10,748 nt of DNA from JAOAHC01 sp964593045 (lineage in GTDB: Bacteria > Bacillota > Clostridia > TANB77 > CAG-465), in assembly GCA_964593045.1 (NCBI GenBank), contig CAZQJQ010000029.1:1-10748 (forward strand). Reading direction: 5' to 3'. Numbering within the stretch: position 1 is the first letter of the stretch; the number at the start of each line of letters is the position of its first letter. Of the stretch, positions 7,160 to 10,748 are shown in pieces. Both the position numbers and the translations under genes were made by a program. The notes under the pieces are model-generated. The model ran no database searches and had not been told where the DNA came from. It worked only from the letters and a program-made list of their open reading frames with translations.

Positions 7160-7199
7160 AAAAGTAGAAAATTTTTTCTACTGAAAACTTTCTACTTTT
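7160..7199 (-). terminator. Intrinsic terminator of the cysS unit, overlapping the flavoprotein stop codon
   Basis: On the minus strand 7189-7199 pairs with 7160-7170 over 11 bp (AAAAGTAGAAA with its complement). U-rich sequence follows (GATTTTTAACGATTTTTT). The 5' arm overlaps the TAG stop at 7192-7194. A second, shorter stem can form inside, GTAGAAA (7175-7181) with TTTCTAC (7164-7170). It uses the same 3' arm, so a hairpin stands before the U-tract even if a ribosome covers the stop codon. Confidence 0.7.
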
Positions 7200-7755
7200 C
7201 TTTTTTTACAGAATATCCAAACTTACCTATTTTATTTCCTAGTTCAAAGTACTCACCATGTGAATATGCTATAAGTTGACATTTTTGCATATCAAATTTA
7301 TCATTTTGATCAATGTATTTTTTATCTACATTTACAGAAACAACTTCTGCTAAAAACATATCATGACTACCCAATTCGATTATTTCTTTTACTTTACACT
7401 CTATATTTACTGGACTTTCTTCAATATATGGACAATCTATCTTTGAACATTTCTTCTTGGTTAAATTCATTGATTTAAACTTATCTTCTTGTCTTCCTGA
7501 CTTTACTCCACAATAATCAGTCACATATGCTAAATCTTTATTTGTTAGATTTATACAAAATTCTTTTCTTTTTTTTATAATATCATATGAATATCTCTCT
7601 TTTCTTACTGATATATATGTCATAGCAGGATCTGAACATACTGTTCCAGTCCATGCTATTGTAAGAAGATTTGCATTATTCATATCACCACATGTAACTA
7701 AAACAGCTGGTATTGGATATACAAAATTTCCTGGTTTAAAATTTACTCTTTCCAT
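7192..7755 (-). CDS. Flavin reductase-like domain protein (FMN-binding split barrel)
   Basis: This 187-residue protein belongs to the flavin reductase-like family, FMN-binding split-barrel proteins related to NAD(P)H:flavin oxidoreductases. Recognisable blocks are the start ERVNFKPGNFVYPIPAVLV (residues 2-20), TIAWTGTVCSDP (32-43), VRKERYSYDII (50-60), LGSHDMFLAEVV (128-139) and SHGEYFELG (165-173). These are typical of the small clostridial homologues, some of which act in anaerobic flavin or electron transfer. The true electron acceptor is unknown. The longest frame starts at 7767, but that ATG sits within the ribosome binding site ATGGGAGG. The ATG at 7755, four bases after GGGAGG, gives the conserved N-terminus and is preferred. 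It follows the FemABX gene by 38 bases and is the last gene before the terminator. A link to its neighbours' function is not evident. Confidence 0.88.
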   Translation of the reverse strand: MERVNFKPGNFVYPIPAVLVTCGDMNNANLLTIAWTGTVCSDPAMTYISVRKERYSYDIIKKRKEFCINLTNKDLAYVTDYCGVKSGRQEDKFKSMNLTKKKCSKIDCPYIEESPVNIECKVKEIIELGSHDMFLAEVVSVNVDKKYIDQNDKFDMQKCQLIAYSHGEYFELGNKIGKFGYSVKKEK

Positions 7756-7759
7756 ATTG

Positions 7760-7765
7760 CCTCCC
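7760..7765 (-). promoter_or_regulatory. Ribosome binding site deciding the flavoprotein start
   Basis: GGGAGG on the minus strand lies four bases before the ATG at 7755 and inside the first codons of the longer frame from 7767. The spacing is slightly short, but there is no ribosome binding site for the upstream ATG. Confidence 0.65.
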
Positions 7766-7793
7766 ATACTATATTACTTAATTATATTAGTTT

Positions 7794-8867
7794 TTATACC
7801 TTTTTTGTTAATTTCCTTTTTATATTTCTAATAAATCTAGTTATTTTCTTTTTCATAGGAAGTATTGTATAATATATAAAATATATAAATGGGTTATATA
7901 CTATATCTACTTCTCCTATCAACTCAGTTACGCCTTCTTGTTTACAAAATCCCGATTTAAATTTATATAGTCCATTCTCCTTATCAAGTACAAGAACTCC
8001 TCCAAAATCATAGTTCTTACAATTGGTTTGTATTGCCCACCTTATCATTTCCCATTGCATTAAATAATTTGGCATCAAATTTCTTTTTTCATTACTGCTT
8101 GCACCATATATATAGAATGATTTACCTCCATAGTTTATGTTTATTGCACTAGCTAAATTTTCATTTTCATAAGATGCAATATATATTCTAATCTCATCTT
8201 CATTATATGCTTCTAACATATTTTCAAAATATTCATAATCTCTACAACCTATTTTATCTCTTTTACATGTTACTTTATATAGCTCATAAAAAATTTTTAA
8301 ATCCTCTTCACTTTTAGAATATCTTACTTCAACACCTTTTCTTTTTGCAAGCCTTATATTATATCTTGTTTTTTCAGAAAAACCTTTAAATATATCATCT
8401 TCTGATTTTCCTGATATATACAGTAACATATTATATCTTGGTTGTATTAGTTCATCTGATGTTTTATTTCTTGATAACACTTTATATCCCGCATCTCTAT
8501 ATTTTTTTTCTAATTCTTGGCTATATAAAATTTCGGGGTCAAATTTAAGTACATACACATTATATTTTTTTATAACAGTATCAAGTTCTTTTATCAACCT
8601 ATCAATTCCAACCATATCATCTGGAGCACATACAGGTCCACGTGATGCATACGCAAAATATGAATTAAAATATGGTATTTTTTTAAGTCTTACAGTCATA
8701 GCATGAGTTATTTTACCATTTTCTTCTATATAAACTGCTTCTTGTATCCATGAAGATTTTACTTTTCCCCATCTTAAATCTTGCATATGGTTTGTATATT
8801 TAGATTGTTTTACAAATTCATTATATTTATTTACTTCATCTATACTATCTTTATTTACTATTGGCAT
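7794..8867 (-). CDS. FemABX family peptidyltransferase (lipid II interpeptide-bridge type)
   Basis: FemABX enzymes transfer an amino acid from aminoacyl-tRNA to the stem peptide of lipid II or peptidoglycan precursors at the inner face of the membrane. The 357-residue protein shows two GNAT-like halves. The first ends near IQPRYNMLLYI (141-151) and is followed by FSEKTRYNIRLAKRKGV (163-179), the conserved Lys/Arg stretch of the family. The second contains FYIYGASSNEKRNLMPNYLM (251-270) and KNYDFGGV (284-291), the family signature. No long coiled-coil tRNA-binding insertion is visible, so it resembles the shorter FemX type more than FemA. A hydrophobic patch (323-338) and a 19-residue tail with ten Lys/Arg suggest membrane attachment. 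AAGGAGG six bases before the ATG overlaps the cysS stop codon, giving tight coupling. Which amino acid it adds is unknown. Confidence 0.9.
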   Translation of the reverse strand: MPIVNKDSIDEVNKYNEFVKQSKYTNHMQDLRWGKVKSSWIQEAVYIEENGKITHAMTVRLKKIPYFNSYFAYASRGPVCAPDDMVGIDRLIKELDTVIKKYNVYVLKFDPEILYSQELEKKYRDAGYKVLSRNKTSDELIQPRYNMLLYISGKSEDDIFKGFSEKTRYNIRLAKRKGVEVRYSKSEEDLKIFYELYKVTCKRDKIGCRDYEYFENMLEAYNEDEIRIYIASYENENLASAININYGGKSFYIYGASSNEKRNLMPNYLMQWEMIRWAIQTNCKNYDFGGVLVLDKENGLYKFKSGFCKQEGVTELIGEVDIVYNPFIYFIYYTILPMKKKITRFIRNIKRKLTKKV

Positions 8868-8878
8868 TTTTTGCCTCC

Positions 8879-10276
8879 TTATTTCTTCTCTATCTTTTGA
8901 CCTTCTTTAGTATCATTTACTATATATCCTAGCTCATTTAATTTATCCCTTAAAACATCAGAAGTTTTAAAGTCTTTTATTTCTCTTGCTTTTCTTCTTT
9001 CTTTTAAAATTTTCATTATCTCATCTGGATATTGTTCTTTTGTTTTACATAGCACATTATCTTTTTGTATATCAATAGATAATATATTATCAAAATCAAG
9101 TAAAAGCATAGCATAATCTTTAGATTTTACCTGCTTTTTAGCAACTTCCCAAACTACAGAAAGTGCAAGTGGCATATTTAAATCATCATTTAGTGCCTCT
9201 TTGAATTTTAATCTCAAAGATTCAATTTCAGAACTATCTATTTTATTAGTTCCTTCAAGATGTGATTTATAGCTGTCACGCAATCTATTAAGCGATATTT
9301 GTGCACACTCTAAACCTTCCCATGTAAAATTTAACTTGTTTCTATAATGTGAAGTAAAATTAAACAATCTATATGATAATGGTTCAAATCCTCTTTTTTC
9401 TAAGTCTTCAATTTTATATACATTACCAAGAGATTTAGACATTTTGCCATTATCTATAAGTAAAAATTCAGAATGCATCCAAAAGTTCGCTGGATTTATT
9501 CCAGTTGCTCCTTTTGATTGTGCAATCTCATTTTCATGATGAATTGGAATATGATCCACTCCACCAGTATGTATATCAAAATGCTCACCTAAATATTTTC
9601 TAGACATAGCACTACATTCAATATGCCAACCAGGATAACATAGTCCCCACTTACTATTCCATTTCATAATATGTTCTTTTGGAGCTTTTATCCAAAGAGC
9701 AAAATCAAGTGGATTTTTCTTTTCTTCATCTATCTCTACTCTTGCCCCAGCTTTTTGTTCACTTAAGTTTATTTTTGATAGTTCACCATAACTTTTTAAT
9801 TTAGAGGTGTCAAAATATATTCCTCTAGATGTCTCATATGCATAGCCATTATCAATTATTTCTTTTACATAATTTTCCATATCGCCTATATGTTCTGTAG
9901 CCTTAGCAACAAATTCAGGCATTGCAATATTTAATTTTACAATATCTTTAAAAAAAGAATCAGTATACATTTTTGAAATATCATATACTGACATATTTTT
10001 TTCTTTTGCTGACTTTTCCATTTTATCTTCTCCTTCATCAGCATCAGAAGTCATATGACCTACATCAGTAATATTCATAACACTTAATACACTATAGCCA
10101 TTATATATTAATGTTTTTCGCAACATGTCCATAAATATATATGCTCTCATATTTCCAATATGAGCATAATTATATACTGTAGGGCCACAGCTATACATTT
10201 TAACTAAATTGTTCTCTTTATCTATAGGTATAAAGTCCTCTTTTTTTCTTGTTAAAGTATTATATAGTTTTAGCAT
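8879..10276 (-). CDS. cysS: Cysteinyl-tRNA synthetase
   Basis: CysRS is the class I synthetase that charges tRNA-Cys. At 465 residues it matches the family length. The HIGH-type motif reads HIGN at 39-42 within YSCGPTVYNYAHIGNMRAY (28-46). The KMSKS motif is exact at 278-282. The four zinc ligands that select cysteine are present at Cys30, Cys221, His246 and Glu250, with the same 25-residue and 4-residue spacings as in the E. coli enzyme. An anticodon-binding DALR-type helical domain forms the C-terminal third. The ATG at 10276 has a strong GGGAGG (10283-10288) six bases upstream and a promoter about 40 bases upstream. No T-box leader is present: the 5' untranslated region is only about 33 bases. 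Its TAA stop overlaps the ribosome binding site of the FemABX gene, so the two are co-expressed. Function is certain. Confidence 0.98.
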   Translation of the reverse strand: MLKLYNTLTRKKEDFIPIDKENNLVKMYSCGPTVYNYAHIGNMRAYIFMDMLRKTLIYNGYSVLSVMNITDVGHMTSDADEGEDKMEKSAKEKNMSVYDISKMYTDSFFKDIVKLNIAMPEFVAKATEHIGDMENYVKEIIDNGYAYETSRGIYFDTSKLKSYGELSKINLSEQKAGARVEIDEEKKNPLDFALWIKAPKEHIMKWNSKWGLCYPGWHIECSAMSRKYLGEHFDIHTGGVDHIPIHHENEIAQSKGATGINPANFWMHSEFLLIDNGKMSKSLGNVYKIEDLEKRGFEPLSYRLFNFTSHYRNKLNFTWEGLECAQISLNRLRDSYKSHLEGTNKIDSSEIESLRLKFKEALNDDLNMPLALSVVWEVAKKQVKSKDYAMLLLDFDNILSIDIQKDNVLCKTKEQYPDEIMKILKERRKAREIKDFKTSDVLRDKLNELGYIVNDTKEGQKIEKK

Positions 10277-10316
10277 TATATACCTCCCATTTCCTTCTTT
10301 ATTTTATACTACTCAT

Positions 10317-10345
10317 ATTATATAATATTTATACTGGTTTTTCAA
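10317..10345 (-). promoter_or_regulatory. Sigma-A type promoter of the cysS unit
   Basis: On the minus strand TTGAAA (10340-10345) and a perfect TATAAT (10317-10322) are separated by 17 bases. Transcription would start near 10310, leaving a leader of about 33 bases with GGGAGG just before the cysS ATG. The leader is too short for a T-box or other riboswitch. Confidence 0.82.
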
Positions 10346-10410
10346 TTAAATTCAATTTATTTATCTTCAAAACAAAGAAGTTATTGGTTTAAAAGTTATA
10401 ACCTATATTA

Positions 10411-10450
10411 AAGAGAGTATCTAGAAAATTATATTTCTAAACACCCTCTT
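10411..10450 (-). terminator. Hairpin after the Rpn-like gene, probable terminator
   Basis: On the minus strand 10434-10450 (AAGAGGGTGTTTAGAAA) pairs with 10411-10427 over 17 positions, three of them G·U, with a six-base loop. Those wobbles would be A·C mismatches in plus-strand RNA, so the structure favours minus-strand transcription. It lies 14 bases past the TAG of the Rpn-like gene. The following U-tract is weak (TTTAATATAGG), so termination may be partial. The region between this hairpin and the cysS promoter (10346-10410) holds nothing else I can identify. Confidence 0.55.
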
Positions 10451-10463
10451 CTTTGACATCAAA

Positions 10464-10748
10464 CTATATTTTAAACTTCTCTATTTCACCTTTACTTAAC
10501 TTTGTTACTTTCTCTATTACATTTATCTCTATTCCCATTTTCAGCATGCTTCTTGCTACTTTTATTTTTTCTAGTTGTTCTCCTACTTTTATGCCTTCTT
10601 TTTTACCTATCATTTTACCTTCTGTTATTCCTATTGTTTTTCCTTCTGTTATTCCTATCATTTTACCTTCTGTTATTCCTATCGTTTTACCCCTTTTTAT
10701 GCCTTCTTTTTTTGCTTTTCTTCTTTCCTGTGCTATTATTTTCTTTCT
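10464..10748 (-). CDS. C-terminal part of an Rpn-like (PD-(D/E)XK nuclease, 'putative transposase') protein
   Basis: The frame is open from the window edge to a TAG at 10464-10466, so only the last 94 residues are seen and the N-terminus is outside. The visible part begins with the basic stretch RKKIIAQERRKAKKEGIKRG. The octapeptide GITEGK(M/T)I then repeats three times. A degenerate GKKEGIKVGEQ copy follows, then a predicted helix KIKVARSMLKMGIEINVIEK and the ending LSKGEIEKFKI. This build, an EGxxxG-type repeat stalk followed by a short helical tail with 'ML..G...I...T.LS..EIEK', is common at the C-terminus of Rpn/PDDEXK-family proteins. Those are recombination-promoting nucleases often labelled transposases. 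The catalytic domain is not in view, so family membership is inferred from the tail alone and intactness cannot be judged. The methionine at 10661 is inside the repeats and is not a credible start. Confidence 0.7.
   Translation of the reverse strand, partial: RKKIIAQERRKAKKEGIKRGKTIGITEGKMIGITEGKTIGITEGKMIGKKEGIKVGEQLEKIKVARSMLKMGIEINVIEKVTKLSKGEIEKFKI
10621..10692. repeat. Three tandem 24-base repeats in the Rpn-like gene
   Basis: Three head-to-tail units at 10621-10644, 10645-10668 and 10669-10692 differ from each other at only a few positions. Each encodes one octapeptide of the GITEGK(M/T)I type on the minus strand. More diverged units flank them on both sides (for example 10597-10620). 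The length is a whole number of codons, so copy-number change would keep the frame. Confidence 0.9.

Noticed and set aside
7781..7811. Separate promoter for the flavoprotein gene (TATAAT at 7781-7786, TTAACA at 7806-7811)
   Set aside because: The spacing is 19 bases with a weak -35 element, and the sequence is AT-rich enough for chance matches. Co-transcription with cysS and the FemABX gene is simpler.
10277..10410. Possible T-box riboswitch upstream of cysS
   Set aside because: The inferred transcription start leaves only about 33 bases of leader, and no T-box sequence or specifier stem is visible.
10621..10692. Tandem 24-base repeats as a CRISPR array
   Set aside because: The units are directly adjacent without spacers, and they encode an in-frame octapeptide repeat.

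Overview
The window is a compact, strongly AT-rich stretch (about 30% G+C or lower, judged by eye). Every credible gene lies on the minus strand. The gene order rimP-nusA-ylxR-infB-rbfA-nrnA-truB, strong GGAGG-type ribosome binding sites, frequent TTT/ATT-rich codons and occasional TTG starts point to a low-GC Bacillota, most likely class Clostridia. I cannot name the genus.

The layout is described in the direction of transcription, from high to low coordinates. (1) The right edge (10464-10748) holds the C-terminal tail of a gene that resembles the Rpn/PD-(D/E)XK nuclease 'putative transposase' family. It has an octapeptide repeat and is followed by a hairpin at 10411-10450. (2) A near-consensus promoter (10317-10345) opens a three-gene unit. 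This contains cysS (cysteinyl-tRNA synthetase), a FemABX-type aminoacyl-tRNA-dependent peptidyltransferase, and a flavin reductase-like flavoprotein. It closes with a terminator at 7160-7199 that begins at the stop codon of the last gene. (3) A second near-consensus promoter (7091-7119) starts the classic nusA-infB operon. Its short 5' leader contains a strong hairpin (7035-7071). The genes are rimP, nusA (start corrected to 6458), ylxR/rnpM, infB (TTG start), rbfA, nrnA (start corrected to 1916) and truB. Gaps are 2 to 35 bases, and nrnA and truB overlap. (4) Past truB, positions 4-40 form a stable hairpin at the left edge. It is either an operon terminator or a leader element of whatever follows.

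The nusA-infB unit links transcription elongation/termination (NusA), RNase P modulation (YlxR/RnpM), 30S maturation (RimP, RbfA), initiation (IF2), nano-RNA/pAp turnover (NrnA) and tRNA pseudouridylation (TruB). The cysS unit couples aminoacyl-tRNA supply to a tRNA-dependent cell-wall enzyme.

The content is mostly housekeeping and I see no convincing undescribed system. The points most worth a second look are an asparagine-rich, prion-like linker in IF2, the hairpin leader of the nusA operon, the absence of the usual ylxQ gene between ylxR and infB, and the repeat tail of the Rpn-like protein. There is no tRNA, rRNA, CRISPR array, complete mobile element or gene-free stretch over 300 bases.
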